64,000 bases of DNA. It comes from Bacilli bacterium. GTDB taxonomy: Bacteria > Bacillota_I > Bacilli_A > RF39 > UBA660. The notes beneath the pieces are model-generated. The model did not search any database and was not told the DNA's origin. It saw only the letters and a list, made by a program, of their open reading frames with translations. Below, one piece after another: positions 18,043-27,704 of this stretch; position 1 is the first letter of the stretch, and every line of letters starts with the position of its first letter. The stretch is taken from positions 610,852-674,851 of the forward strand of contig JAFYYX010000001.1 in the NCBI GenBank assembly GCA_017548925.1, read 5' to 3'. The position numbers and the translations under genes are program-made.

Positions 18043-21000
18043 ATGGATATAGTTAAATTTAAGAAAAATATATTCTTTAAATTAATACTTTTAACTCTAA
18101 CTTTATTTGTTAGTTATACTAAAGTTAATGCCGTTCAAGAATCAGTTTTAAAATTTAAAAATAATAAAATTGAAGAAACTATATCTGGAAGTGGCTATAA
18201 AATTAAAGGTACTAATTTAACTATTAATAATCCAGGTGTATATCGATTAACTGGTGGATCTGTTGATGGAACAATAACAGTTAAAAAAGGTACCAAAGAT
18301 GTAACTATCATCTTAGATAATTTAGATTTATCTTCAACTAAATCTGCTCCTTTAACAATTAATAAAGAAGGTGCAGAAGTTAAATTAAGATTAGTTGGAA
18401 CAAGTACACTTGTAGATAATGAAGATCCAGATAATGAATTTTCAACTGATCCAAATGTAACTGATTTATTTGAAGGCGCAGCTATTAAAGTTAAATCAGA
18501 ATCTAAATTAACTATTTCTGGTGATGGTACGCTTAATATTGGTGGTAATACTAAAAATGGTATTAAAGGTGGTAAATTATCTGAAATAACTATTAATTCA
18601 GGAACTATTAATATTACCGCAACTAAAAGTGGTTTAGCTTGTGATCATAAGATTAATATTAATGGTGGTAACATAAATATTAATGCCTTAAATGAAGGTA
18701 TTAAACTAGAACCAGATGTAGGAGATAATTCATCAGCTGCTGAACTTAGAATTAATGGTGGAACTATTACATTAGGTAGTTTACTTGAACCTATCGGTGA
18801 AGATGGTATTCAAGCTATTGGTAATATTTATATTAATAATAAACCTAATATTTCTATTTTCTCAGGTCTTGATGGTATTCAAACAAGATCTAACTTCTAT
18901 ATGACTAATGGTATTTTAAATATCCATACATATGAAGGACATAGTGCAACAACATTTGATAAAGATGTCATTAGTTGTAAAGGTATTAAAGCATCTCCTT
19001 CAGAAGATATTACAGAAAATGCAACGAATTTAATATCTATTACTGGTGGTAAAATTACAATTGATTCAAGTGATGATGCTATTCACTCAGATGGTACAGT
19101 TGAAATTACTCGTGGTATTGTAAATATTCAAAGTTTTGATGATGGTATTCATGCAGATTCTATTATTAGACTTGGTACTGATGGTGGACTTGAAAGAGAC
19201 CCAGAAATAAGTATTTTTGATGCTTATGAAGGTATTGAAGCAGGTAATATATATATTTATTCTGGTAAAATAAAAGTAATAACTAGAGAAGATGGTATCA
19301 ATGCTGCTGGTGGTGCATCAACTGGTGATGGATCTAGTGGGGGAGAACATTATAATCCTTTAACTGGTGAAGATAAATTTGCTATCTATGCATATGGTGG
19401 AAATGTATATATTAACTCTGGAACAGATGGTTATGATGCCAATGGTTCACTATATTTAAGAGGTGGAACACATATCGTATATAGCCAAGGTAGAGGTGGA
19501 ACAAACTCTGCACTCGATAGAGATGCACACTTAGTTATTGATGGTGCAACAGTATTTACATCAGGTTCCATTGGAACAAATGGTGTAATAACAAATATTG
19601 AAACATCTCAGGTATTCGTAGATAAAATATATAGTTATGATAATGGACAAAAAATTGCTGTTAAAAGTGATGGAAATTTAGTATTTAATGATGCAATTGA
19701 AAAAGATACAGAATATATCTTCTTTACTAGTCCAACATTATCTACAAATAATTCTATTGAAACAACTACAGAATTAGATGAAGACCATAAAACTGTATGG
19801 GAACATGATTATGATGACGGAAGTATTATAACTCCAGCAACACCTACAACTCCTGGTGTAATTAAATATACATGTCCTCATGGATACTTTGAAAGACAAA
19901 CATATTTCTATGATAATGATGTAATATTTAATATTTATAATAAGACTAATGGTAATGTTGCTGTAACTGCAGGAAACATTACTGAAAAATATGATTTTGT
20001 AACTTTTGGTGTAGATGAAATAACTATTGAATCAGATGTAGATTTCTATTTAATTTCATCATCTGATAATAATACAACATTTAATAAAATAGCTTATACA
20101 TCTAAAGATGAAAATAAATATACCTTTACTTTAGATCAAACTGTAAGTCAAAATTTATATGTAGTATATAAAGGAGATGCTAATACATCTGGTTATATAT
20201 CTGCATATGATGAATTATTAATAAGAAAATCTCTACTTGATCCAATAGATCCTCTTTATAGAGCTCTTGGTGATATTGAATCTATTGCTGTTGATGTAAA
20301 TGGTGATGGCTTAATAAATGAAGATGATATAACATATATTCAAAACGTACAACTACATATGAGACTTAACCATGAATATATTTCATCAAGAACATCAGAT
20401 CTACTTAAATTTGTAAATGGTTCTGATTCTGTAACTGTAGATGGTGAAAATGATGGACTTATAGATGTATATCTAAAAGCAAATCAAAATATAAGTATTG
20501 ATGCTTTTGAAGCTATGTTTATTGAAAATCAATATATAGATTTAGTTAATATTGAACCTATGGTTGATACAACAAGTAGTGGAACAGAAATTAATTCAAT
20601 TGATAATGACATGCTTTATTTAGTTAATACAAATGGATTTGAATTTGCTGAAGATGATACTATTTATAAATTAACATTTAAAGTAGATAAAGACACTCCA
20701 ACAGGAGATTATAATCTTAACTTAAAAGTAGGTGTTTTAACACCACATGCAACAATTAATGAAATTGACTTTAACCTTGAAACAAGTATTCATGTTGATG
20801 GTGTTGTAAATCCATTTGCTGCATCATTTACTAAAGATGCTGGTGTTGATTCAATTGATATTTACTATAATACAGTAAATGATTATGCATCGCCTGATGA
20901 AAATCAAGTAGATAACGTTGTTGCTTATGCAAGAAATAAAACTACTGGATTATATGATATATCTGGTTCAGGTCAAGTAAACTTTAGAGTTAATCTAAAA

Positions 21001-24000
21001 CCAGGTTATGTTGTAAGTACAGTTGTTGTAGAGCCTGCAGCAAACTTTGAAGAAATAGATGGTCCATCAAAACTTGAACATGCTAATACTTATAAGATTA
21101 AGAAGTTAACTGGTAACGTTACTGTTACTATTACAACAAAGCAAGCTCAAGAATATGTTGCAACATTTATTAAAGATAATGGTATTAAACAAATTGATGT
21201 TTACTATACTCAAGACTATACAACTCCAGATGAAGAAGATGTAACTCAAGCTATCGCTAGAACTAAAAAAGGTAAAATAGATATTTCTGGAGATGGACAA
21301 GTAAACTTTAGAATTATAACTAAACCAGGATATAAGATTGAATCTGTTACTGCTAATGGTTCATATAAGAACTTAAAAGGTTATGAAGAAACAGGTCATG
21401 AAGATATTTATCGTATAACTAAGATTGCTGGAGATATATTTGTAGATATTACATCTAAATTAAGAGAAGATATTTCTATTGAAATTGATAATTTAGATGA
21501 AAATTATGAATATACAGCAAATCAGATAACTCCAGAAATTATCGTTAAAAAAGCTGGAACTGATGTTATCTTAGAAAAAGATACTGATTATACCTTAACT
21601 TATGGTGAAAATAAAGAATTAGGTACTGCAGCAGGTACAATTACTGTTTCACCTGTTGAAAGTAGTGATTACAACTTTGCAGAACAAATTTATAACTTTA
21701 ACATTATTCCTTATACATTAAAAAGAGAAAATGTTAATGTACCATCTTCAATAGCTATTACAGGTTCAACACTTGATCCAAAAATTATTGTAATGGCTAA
21801 TGATGAATTATTATATAAAGATACTGATTATACACTTACTTTATATAACCTAGATGGTAATGTAGGAGAAAATGTTTTAGTTACAGTTCAAGGTATTAAT
21901 AACTACACAGGTTTAATTGAAAATATTGAAATACCTATTGTTGTAAAAAGATTACAAAATATTTCTTTCGATGAAGAAGAAATAACAATGACTTATGGTA
22001 CTAACTTCATTAAAACTGCTACATTAAATGAAGGTGATGGAAATATTATTTATGCATCGCTTACACCAAGTATTGCATCAGTAAATCCATTTACAGGTGC
22101 TGTAATTCTAAATAAAAAAGGTACAACTATTATTAAAGCTATGGCTGATGAAACTGATAATTATGCTAAAACAGAAACTCAGTATATCTTACATGTTCTT
22201 CCAGAACCACTTGAAGTTATTAATATTACAGCAAGTGATAAAGAATATGATGGAACAACTACTGCTGATTTATCTGGTTATGAATTTATTGGTTTAGTAA
22301 ATGACCATGTAATGGTAAAAGATACTGATTATACAGTTGAAGCTAACTTTGATAATGCTGAAATAGGTGAAAATAAAGATGTTACTGTTAGATTTACTAT
22401 ATTAAATGGTAATAATGATAAATATGAACTTGTAACATCAGAATTTACCGTTAAAGCAAGCATTTTTGCATCATATATTGAATCAAGTGATGTCGAACTT
22501 GATAATGATACATTTAGCTATACAGGTAGTGAAATTAAACCAAACCCTATAGTTGAAATTAATGGTAATATTTTAGTTAAAAATACTGATTATACCGTAT
22601 CATATGAAAATAACATTAATGTAGGAACTGCTTATGCAGTTATTGAAGGAATAGGTAACTATAGAACTTTAGAACCTATTAAAGTTCCATTTACAATTAA
22701 TCAGTTATCTATTACTCCAACAATTGAAAATATTGATAGTGTTACGTATAATGGTTCAATGCAAATGCCTGATATAGTAGTTAAATATAATGAAGTAGTA
22801 CTTGTTAAAGATACAGATTATACTGTAACATATCAAAACAATATCAATGCTGGATCTGAAGCTGTTGCTATGATATCTCCAGTTGCATCAAGTAATTATA
22901 CATTTGATAAAGATGATGCAAGTGCATCTAAAAACTTTACAATTAATCCATATAGTTTAAAAGCAAGTGATGTAAAACTTGAATATGACTATATTAAGTA
23001 TGATGGAACTGAAAAAGAGCCTAATGTAACAGTTACAGCAAATGGTATTAAACTTGCTGAAAATATTGAGTTTGTTGCATCATATTCTAATAATATAGAT
23101 CCAACAACAGAAGCAAAAGTAACTATTACACCAATATCATCAAATTATACTAATCCAGTTGATGTATACTTTGAAATCACTAATAAAAATGTACTTAATA
23201 TTAGTGGTATTAATAATAATCAAAAGATTACTTATACTGGAGAAGAAGTAGTATTAAATGGAACAATTAATGTTGCAAATAATCCTGATAATATTACTAA
23301 AAATGATTTAACTATTAAATATTATGATAAAGATGATAATTTAATAGATAAACCTACAAATGTTGGTTCATACTATGTTATTTATAGTTATAATGATGCA
23401 AATAATATAGGTGAATATAAAGTTTCATTTGAAATAACTAAAGCTAAATCTACTATCCCAGAAGAAATTAAACAAACATTTAGAGATATTGAAAATAATC
23501 CACTTTCAAATATTACATTTGAAACAGCTGGATTATCATGGGTAGATCAAAATGAATTAATTCAATCTGGATATAATACGTATAATGCAACATATGTATA
23601 TAATAATGATTTAACTAACTATGAACCTATAGATGTTAAAGTAACTATTTATGGTAAGAAATTAATTAATATAACAACTAGCGTTGATGGAGTAGGAGGA
23701 ACTATTTCTGAATCCTTAACTAACATAGTTGAAGGAACTGAAAAAGAAATCACTATAACTCCAAACGAAGGCTATATGATTAAAACTGTTACTGTAAATG
23801 GTAAAGAAGTAGGTATTGAAAATAATAAATTAGTTATTACAACAGAAAATAAAGATATTACTGTTATAGCTAAATTTGAAGCTATTACATATGATCTAAA
23901 TATTTCTGGAACTAATATAACTCCTGATCCAAATGGTATCATTAAAGTAGATTATAATAGTGATCAAAATATCACTGTAAAAACTGCTAAAGGATATAAA

Positions 24001-24735
24001 CTTACATCTGTAATTATTAATGATAAGGAAAACATTAATAATGTAGTTAATGATGAAATTGCAGTAAATAATGTTACTGAAAATACTAATATTTTAATCA
24101 AAGCTAAAAAATTAGAATATGAAGTAACTGAAGGTGCAAGACAAAAATATACAATTAATAATGATTCTGAAGCTACATTCAAAATTAATGCTGATTACTC
24201 ATTATTTAAAGATGAAGGAAAAGTATATGTAGATAATAGCTTAGTAGATAAATCAAACTATACATCTAAAGATGGTAGTACAATTATTACATTTAATAAG
24301 AATTATCTAGATAACTTAAAAGTAGGAGTTCATACTCTTGATGTTTACTTATCTGATGGTGGTGTTGCTCAAACAACATTTACTATTGCAAAAGTAACTA
24401 TTAAAGAAATTGAAAGAGAAACAATTATAAATAAAGCTAATAACTTTACTAATAATACTACTAATAAAACAAATTCAAATAATAATAAAAATTCATCAAA
24501 TAATATAGTAGACCCTGATAATAATCAAAATACTGTAGATCCTGATGAAAATAATAGTAGTAATAAAGAAAATAGTAAAAAGACTACTAAAACTACTAAA
24601 AATAAACAAAGTAATACAAATGATAATATTATGATGTTTGTTGTTATAGGATTTATTAGTGCTATAGTTATTGCTTTAATTACATTCTTTATAATTAAGA
24701 GAAAAAACAAAGATGAAAAAGATGATTTAATTTAG
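18043..24735 (+). CDS. Giant modular surface protein: carbohydrate-binding domain, dockerin-like, cohesin-like, MBG/YDG repeats
   Basis: This 2230-residue protein has a signal peptide (1-30), then a beta-helical region (about 30-560) resembling the Cthe_2159-type carbohydrate-binding family. A dockerin-like calcium repeat pair lies at about 707-775 (GDANTSGYISAYDELLIRK and DVNGDGLINEDDITYIQ) and a cohesin-like domain at about 785-925. Two near-identical repeats (about 925-1140), several MBG/YDG-type repeats with the KDTDYT motif (about 1145-1790) and an InlB-like repeat (about 1875-1950) follow. A low-complexity Asn/Lys/Ser linker and one membrane helix (about 2197-2220) with a basic tail anchor the C-terminus. 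The ribosome binding site AAAGGAGGT is near perfect. It probably binds gut polysaccharide or other surface proteins. Confidence 0.78.
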   Translation: MDIVKFKKNIFFKLILLTLTLFVSYTKVNAVQESVLKFKNNKIEETISGSGYKIKGTNLTINNPGVYRLTGGSVDGTITVKKGTKDVTIILDNLDLSSTKSAPLTINKEGAEVKLRLVGTSTLVDNEDPDNEFSTDPNVTDLFEGAAIKVKSESKLTISGDGTLNIGGNTKNGIKGGKLSEITINSGTINITATKSGLACDHKININGGNININALNEGIKLEPDVGDNSSAAELRINGGTITLGSLLEPIGEDGIQAIGNIYINNKPNISIFSGLDGIQTRSNFYMTNGILNIHTYEGHSATTFDKDVISCKGIKASPSEDITENATNLISITGGKITIDSSDDAIHSDGTVEITRGIVNIQSFDDGIHADSIIRLGTDGGLERDPEISIFDAYEGIEAGNIYIYSGKIKVITREDGINAAGGASTGDGSSGGEHYNPLTGEDKFAIYAYGGNVYINSGTDGYDANGSLYLRGGTHIVYSQGRGGTNSALDRDAHLVIDGATVFTSGSIGTNGVITNIETSQVFVDKIYSYDNGQKIAVKSDGNLVFNDAIEKDTEYIFFTSPTLSTNNSIETTTELDEDHKTVWEHDYDDGSIITPATPTTPGVIKYTCPHGYFERQTYFYDNDVIFNIYNKTNGNVAVTAGNITEKYDFVTFGVDEITIESDVDFYLISSSDNNTTFNKIAYTSKDENKYTFTLDQTVSQNLYVVYKGDANTSGYISAYDELLIRKSLLDPIDPLYRALGDIESIAVDVNGDGLINEDDITYIQNVQLHMRLNHEYISSRTSDLLKFVNGSDSVTVDGENDGLIDVYLKANQNISIDAFEAMFIENQYIDLVNIEPMVDTTSSGTEINSIDNDMLYLVNTNGFEFAEDDTIYKLTFKVDKDTPTGDYNLNLKVGVLTPHATINEIDFNLETSIHVDGVVNPFAASFTKDAGVDSIDIYYNTVNDYASPDENQVDNVVAYARNKTTGLYDISGSGQVNFRVNLKPGYVVSTVVVEPAANFEEIDGPSKLEHANTYKIKKLTGNVTVTITTKQAQEYVATFIKDNGIKQIDVYYTQDYTTPDEEDVTQAIARTKKGKIDISGDGQVNFRIITKPGYKIESVTANGSYKNLKGYEETGHEDIYRITKIAGDIFVDITSKLREDISIEIDNLDENYEYTANQITPEIIVKKAGTDVILEKDTDYTLTYGENKELGTAAGTITVSPVESSDYNFAEQIYNFNIIPYTLKRENVNVPSSIAITGSTLDPKIIVMANDELLYKDTDYTLTLYNLDGNVGENVLVTVQGINNYTGLIENIEIPIVVKRLQNISFDEEEITMTYGTNFIKTATLNEGDGNIIYASLTPSIASVNPFTGAVILNKKGTTIIKAMADETDNYAKTETQYILHVLPEPLEVINITASDKEYDGTTTADLSGYEFIGLVNDHVMVKDTDYTVEANFDNAEIGENKDVTVRFTILNGNNDKYELVTSEFTVKASIFASYIESSDVELDNDTFSYTGSEIKPNPIVEINGNILVKNTDYTVSYENNINVGTAYAVIEGIGNYRTLEPIKVPFTINQLSITPTIENIDSVTYNGSMQMPDIVVKYNEVVLVKDTDYTVTYQNNINAGSEAVAMISPVASSNYTFDKDDASASKNFTINPYSLKASDVKLEYDYIKYDGTEKEPNVTVTANGIKLAENIEFVASYSNNIDPTTEAKVTITPISSNYTNPVDVYFEITNKNVLNISGINNNQKITYTGEEVVLNGTINVANNPDNITKNDLTIKYYDKDDNLIDKPTNVGSYYVIYSYNDANNIGEYKVSFEITKAKSTIPEEIKQTFRDIENNPLSNITFETAGLSWVDQNELIQSGYNTYNATYVYNNDLTNYEPIDVKVTIYGKKLINITTSVDGVGGTISESLTNIVEGTEKEITITPNEGYMIKTVTVNGKEVGIENNKLVITTENKDITVIAKFEAITYDLNISGTNITPDPNGIIKVDYNSDQNITVKTAKGYKLTSVIINDKENINNVVNDEIAVNNVTENTNILIKAKKLEYEVTEGARQKYTINNDSEATFKINADYSLFKDEGKVYVDNSLVDKSNYTSKDGSTIITFNKNYLDNLKVGVHTLDVYLSDGGVAQTTFTIAKVTIKEIERETIINKANNFTNNTTNKTNSNNNKNSSNNIVDPDNNQNTVDPDENNSSNKENSKKTTKTTKNKQSNTNDNIMMFVVIGFISAIVIALITFFIIKRKNKDEKDDLI

Positions 24736-24753
24736 TAAATCATCTTTTTTTAT
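24716..24753 (+). terminator. Terminator of the surface-protein operon
   Basis: A 14-bp stem (24716-24729 with 24736-24749) and T-rich tail. The stop codon of the giant protein lies in the loop region. Confidence 0.9.
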
Positions 24754-24764
24754 TTATATAAAAT

Positions 24765-24791
24765 AAAAAAACAGTTATAAAACTGTTTTTT
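24765..24791 (-). terminator. Terminator for the small membrane protein (possibly bidirectional)
   Basis: An 11-bp stem (24765-24775 with 24781-24791) rich in A on one side and T on the other. It overlaps the stop codon of the minus-strand gene. Confidence 0.75.
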
Positions 24792-24885
24792 AATTAATTA
24801 TATATGCTAGTACACCAGCTACAACAGATGCTACCATAATAAATAGCATAGCCCAACCAACAATTTTTCTTGTTTTTTTACTCAT
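24790..24885 (-). CDS. DUF4044-like 31-residue membrane protein
   Basis: The sequence begins MSKKTRKIVGWAMLFIMVAS and continues with one hydrophobic helix (about residues 9-28). It has an AAGGAAA ribosome binding site ten bases before the ATG and a terminator over the stop. Short basic N-terminus, a W-x-ML-F-M-x-S helix and this length fit the DUF4044 family of Firmicutes, whose function is unknown. It is transcribed towards the giant surface-protein gene and diverges from the next gene. Confidence 0.7.
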   Translation of the reverse strand: MSKKTRKIVGWAMLFIMVASVVAGVLAYIIN

Positions 24886-24960
24886 TTATGATCATTTCCT
24901 TTATTAATAATTATATTAATAATTTATCATAAAATAGTATTATTATCAATATAATAAAGT

Positions 24961-25542
24961 ATGATAAAACTAAATAAAAAAAGTAGAAAAATAATAAGAT
25001 TATTTATTATATGTTTTTTAATTGGAAGTTTAGTAGCATTTATTTTCTATAGTAATTTAAACAAAGATGATTTAAATAATATTATAAATAATATTAAAGA
25101 AAATAATATTTTATTTAATATTGAAAATAATAGCATTAATCATTTAAAAATCTTATCAGTAAGTGTATTATTTTCACTTATATTTATAGGACTACCAATA
25201 TTTACAGGAATATTAATAGGAGAGGGATTTAATATATTTTTAAAAGTATTATTAATTCATAAAATTTATAAATTTAAAGGTATTATTTATGTTGTTTTAT
25301 ATTTAATGATTAATTATGGATTTTATATCTTTATTTTATTTATTATATTTAAAAAAATATTAAATATAATTAAAAATTTATATAAATATAAAATTAAAAA
25401 AGAAACAATTAATTATAATAGTATTTATAATAATTTGGTTAAATGCATAATATTAATTATTATAAATTTTATATTTGATTACATATTATTTTTATATAGT
25501 TTTAACTTGCTAGCTATATTTAAGCAAATATGTAAAATATAG
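24961..25542 (+). CDS. Multi-pass membrane protein, weakly SpoIIM-like
   Basis: This 193-residue, very Ile/Asn/Lys-rich protein has about four to five membrane helices. The FIGLPIFTGILIGEGF helix followed by a loop and further helices recalls the SpoIIM/COG1300 layout, but the match is by pattern only and sporulation in this lineage is doubtful. TATAAT at 24950-24955 puts the expected transcript start at about 24961-24962, on the ATG itself, and no ribosome binding site or alternative Met is present. The mRNA may therefore be leaderless. Confidence 0.5.
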   Translation: MIKLNKKSRKIIRLFIICFLIGSLVAFIFYSNLNKDDLNNIINNIKENNILFNIENNSINHLKILSVSVLFSLIFIGLPIFTGILIGEGFNIFLKVLLIHKIYKFKGIIYVVLYLMINYGFYIFILFIIFKKILNIIKNLYKYKIKKETINYNSIYNNLVKCIILIIINFIFDYILFLYSFNLLAIFKQICKI

Positions 25543-25562
25543 GTATAATTTTACTGCATTAT

Positions 25563-25592
25563 TTGAACTAAACACATTAATATAGTTATAAT
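25563..25592 (+). promoter_or_regulatory. Promoter of small hypothetical gene
   Basis: TTGAAC 25563-25568, an 18-base spacer and TATAAT 25587-25592; the GGAAGTGAT ribosome binding site follows at 25599-25607. Confidence 0.65.
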
Positions 25593-25612
25593 TATATTGG
25601 AAGTGATTAAAT

Positions 25613-25927
25613 ATGAAAATAAAAGAAGAAAATGGCATAGTACTACTTTATGATGAAAATGATAAACCTATATATTTTGCAAACGAAGAATCAGAACTTG
25701 CTTTTTTAAGAGGAAAATATAATTTATGTACAAGTGAAATAAATCGTATTGAAAAACTTGTTGTAAATCGTGGTGTTTTTGGACTTACTGATCAAGATAG
25801 AACTGCATACACTGATGCAACTAAGATGCGTGATTTAATCTGTGAATATATGACTAAAAAAAATATTGATTATGGTGAAATTGATCCTAATACAGGACTA
25901 ATTGTTGAAGGGCCAATAAGAAATTAA
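25613..25927 (+). CDS. Small hypothetical protein, paralogue of the next gene
   Basis: This 104-residue soluble protein is unrecognised. It shares a layout with the next gene: an N-terminal strand pair (ENGIVLLYDENDKPI), a central helix around NLCTSEINRIEKL, and a C-terminal IRKYI/ICEYM-x4-NIDYG-ID-NG-IV block. It ends in GPIRN, a short form of the Arg-containing tails seen on other hypotheticals here. The two genes are a tandem duplication. No function can be assigned. Confidence 0.7.
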   Translation: MKIKEENGIVLLYDENDKPIYFANEESELAFLRGKYNLCTSEINRIEKLVVNRGVFGLTDQDRTAYTDATKMRDLICEYMTKKNIDYGEIDPNTGLIVEGPIRN

Positions 25928-26040
25928 AAAAAGCCTATATAATTTTTTATTAAATGTAAATTATAAGTATATATTTTTATAGATACTTGCATAATTGAAC
26001 TTTTATAAGAGATAATATATATAAGGATGTAGTGATTGTA

Positions 26041-26454
26041 ATGAAATTAATTGAGAAAGATGAAAAAATTATATTAGTCAACGATGATGGTAATATAGTT
26101 AGTCCAAATGAACCTATAGCAATAAATTATATAATCGATAGATATAATAGTTGTCTTAAGGGAATTAAAAAAATTGAAAACGAACTTAAAATGGTTGGTT
26201 TTACTTCGTTAGATCAACTAAATAATGCAACTGATCCCGATGCAGATATTATTAATTATTATAATAGTTTATATAAAGGTAGAAGAAATAAAAAAGCTAA
26301 GTATTATAACCCAACATTAGATATGATTAAAGATAATTATATGTATTTTCAAAAAGAAAAAGATTTAATTAGAAAATATATAAGTGAAAATAATATAGAT
26401 TATGGAACAGTTGATGAAAATGGTTTTATAGTAAAGAAAGATCAAAAAAGATAA
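26041..26454 (+). CDS. Small hypothetical protein, paralogue of the previous gene
   Basis: This 137-residue soluble protein has the same plan as the 104-residue neighbour (EKIILVNDDGNIVSPN strand pair, LKGIKKIENEL helix, NNIDYGTVDENGFIV end) plus an insertion of about 30 residues in the middle. It finishes with KKDQKR. ATG 26041 is used; the in-frame GTG at 26032 is part of the ribosome-binding region. It is unrecognised beyond the paralogy. Confidence 0.7.
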   Translation: MKLIEKDEKIILVNDDGNIVSPNEPIAINYIIDRYNSCLKGIKKIENELKMVGFTSLDQLNNATDPDADIINYYNSLYKGRRNKKAKYYNPTLDMIKDNYMYFQKEKDLIRKYISENNIDYGTVDENGFIVKKDQKR

Positions 26455-26456
26455 AC

Positions 26457-26479
26457 GAGCCTATATAAAGGCTTTTTTA
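26457..26479 (+). terminator. Terminator before mnmA
   Basis: A short GC-containing stem (AGCCT with AGGCT around a TATATAA loop) and T6. After the paralogous gene at 25927 the same sequence is present without the AGGC of the 3' arm, so that copy looks decayed. Confidence 0.8.
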
Positions 26480-26480
26480 T

Positions 26481-26508
26481 TTGCCTTTTAATATATTTAT
26501 ATTATAAT
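26481..26508 (+). promoter_or_regulatory. mnmA promoter
   Basis: TTGCCT 26481-26486, a 16-base spacer and TATAAT 26503-26508, directly after the terminator T run. Confidence 0.6.
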
Positions 26509-26534
26509 ATGTATAGAAAAAAAGAGGGATATTT

Positions 26535-27641
26535 ATGGATAAAGTAGTAGTTGGTATATCAGGTGGTGTAGATTCAGCAGTTGCAGCATATCTTCTTAAA
26601 AAAGAAGGATATGATGTAATAGGTTTATTTATGCGTAACTGGGATCAAGAAGCCAATAATGATATATCTGGTAACCCTAATATTGAAAATAATGTGTGTC
26701 CTCAAGAAGAAGATTATAAGGATGCAGTTTTAGTATGTGAAAAATTAGGTATTCCTCTTTATAGAGTAGATTTTGTAAAAGAATACTGGGATTATGTATT
26801 TACTTACTTTTTAAATGAACTTAAAAAAGGAAGAACTCCTAATCCTGATATGCTTTGTAACAAATATATAAAATTTGATAAATTTATTGAAGAAGCCAAA
26901 AAGTATGGTGCTAAATATATAGCAACAGGGCACTATGCTAATACTAAAGATAATAAACTTTATAGAGCTAAAGATTTAAATAAAGATCAAAGTTATTTCT
27001 TAGCTGATATTAGTTCAGAACAATTAACTAATGTAATATTTCCACTTGGTAATATTACTAAACCAGAGGTAAGAAAAATAGCAGAAGAACAAGGTTTAGT
27101 TGTTGCTAATAAAAAAGATTCAACAGGTATTTGTTTTATAGGTGAAAGAAACTATCAAAAATTTGTATCTAACTACTTAAAAAAGAATCCTGGAGATATT
27201 ATAGATGTAGAAACAGGTAAAAAAGTAGGGGAGCATACTGGTTTAATGAATTATACTATTGGTCAAAGAAGAAATGTAGGTTTATCAGGAGATCAAGAAA
27301 AACATTATGTATGTGGTAAAAACGTAGAAAAAAACATCCTATATGTTGCATATGGTGATGATTCTAAATATTTATATTCAGATCAATGTTTAATAGAAAA
27401 TGTTAATCTAATAAGTGATAAAAGACCTGAAAAGTGTACTGCTAAGTTTAGATATAGGGGAGAAGACTATCCTGTTGAACTTAAATATCTAGATAATAAT
27501 AAAATTATGGTTACTTACAAAGAAGGGGTTAAATCTGTTACACCTGGTCAAGCATGCGTACTATATGATGGTGATGAATGTTTAGGTTGTGGATTTATCT
27601 CAGATATATATAAAGAAGAAGAAAAATTAACATATATTTAA
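26535..27641 (+). CDS. mnmA: tRNA-uridine 2-sulfurtransferase MnmA
   Basis: This 368-residue enzyme makes 2-thiouridine at position 34 of Lys, Glu and Gln tRNAs, with ATP activation and sulfur relayed through a cysteine desulfurase. The PP-loop SGGVDS is at residues 9-14. The catalytic cysteines are Cys108 in the PNPDMLCNKYIKF motif and Cys200 in the DSTGICFIG motif. ATGHYA and KDQSYFL are also present. Length is normal. In Bacillus, trmU/mnmA lies after the rarA-cymR-iscS genes; here cysteine desulfurase is not in the window. Confidence 0.97.
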   Translation: MDKVVVGISGGVDSAVAAYLLKKEGYDVIGLFMRNWDQEANNDISGNPNIENNVCPQEEDYKDAVLVCEKLGIPLYRVDFVKEYWDYVFTYFLNELKKGRTPNPDMLCNKYIKFDKFIEEAKKYGAKYIATGHYANTKDNKLYRAKDLNKDQSYFLADISSEQLTNVIFPLGNITKPEVRKIAEEQGLVVANKKDSTGICFIGERNYQKFVSNYLKKNPGDIIDVETGKKVGEHTGLMNYTIGQRRNVGLSGDQEKHYVCGKNVEKNILYVAYGDDSKYLYSDQCLIENVNLISDKRPEKCTAKFRYRGEDYPVELKYLDNNKIMVTYKEGVKSVTPGQACVLYDGDECLGCGFISDIYKEEEKLTYI

Positions 27642-27646
27642 AAAAC

Positions 27647-27675
27647 TTGACATATGTTCGATAATTTGATACAAT
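27647..27675 (+). promoter_or_regulatory. TTGACA-TGTTCG type promoter
   Basis: TTGACA 27647-27652, TGTTCG at 27655-27660 and TACAAT at 27670-27675, with a 17-base spacer and an extended TG. About 40 bases around it match, with two mismatches, the promoter of the 21-residue peptide at 37178-37206 on the other strand. Confidence 0.8.
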
Positions 27676-27704
27676 CATAATGTTTCTAAGGGGGAAAATA
27701 AAAA

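Noticed and set aside
18500-19500. Repetitive DNA in the giant surface-protein gene as a tandem repeat array
   Set aside because: The repetition is at protein level (beta-helix rungs with GG/DGI patterns); no exact DNA repeat unit is maintained.
24961-25542. Assigning spoIIM and hence a sporulating organism
   Set aside because: The resemblance is only in helix pattern, and spoVB-like and comN genes also occur in non-sporulating lineages.
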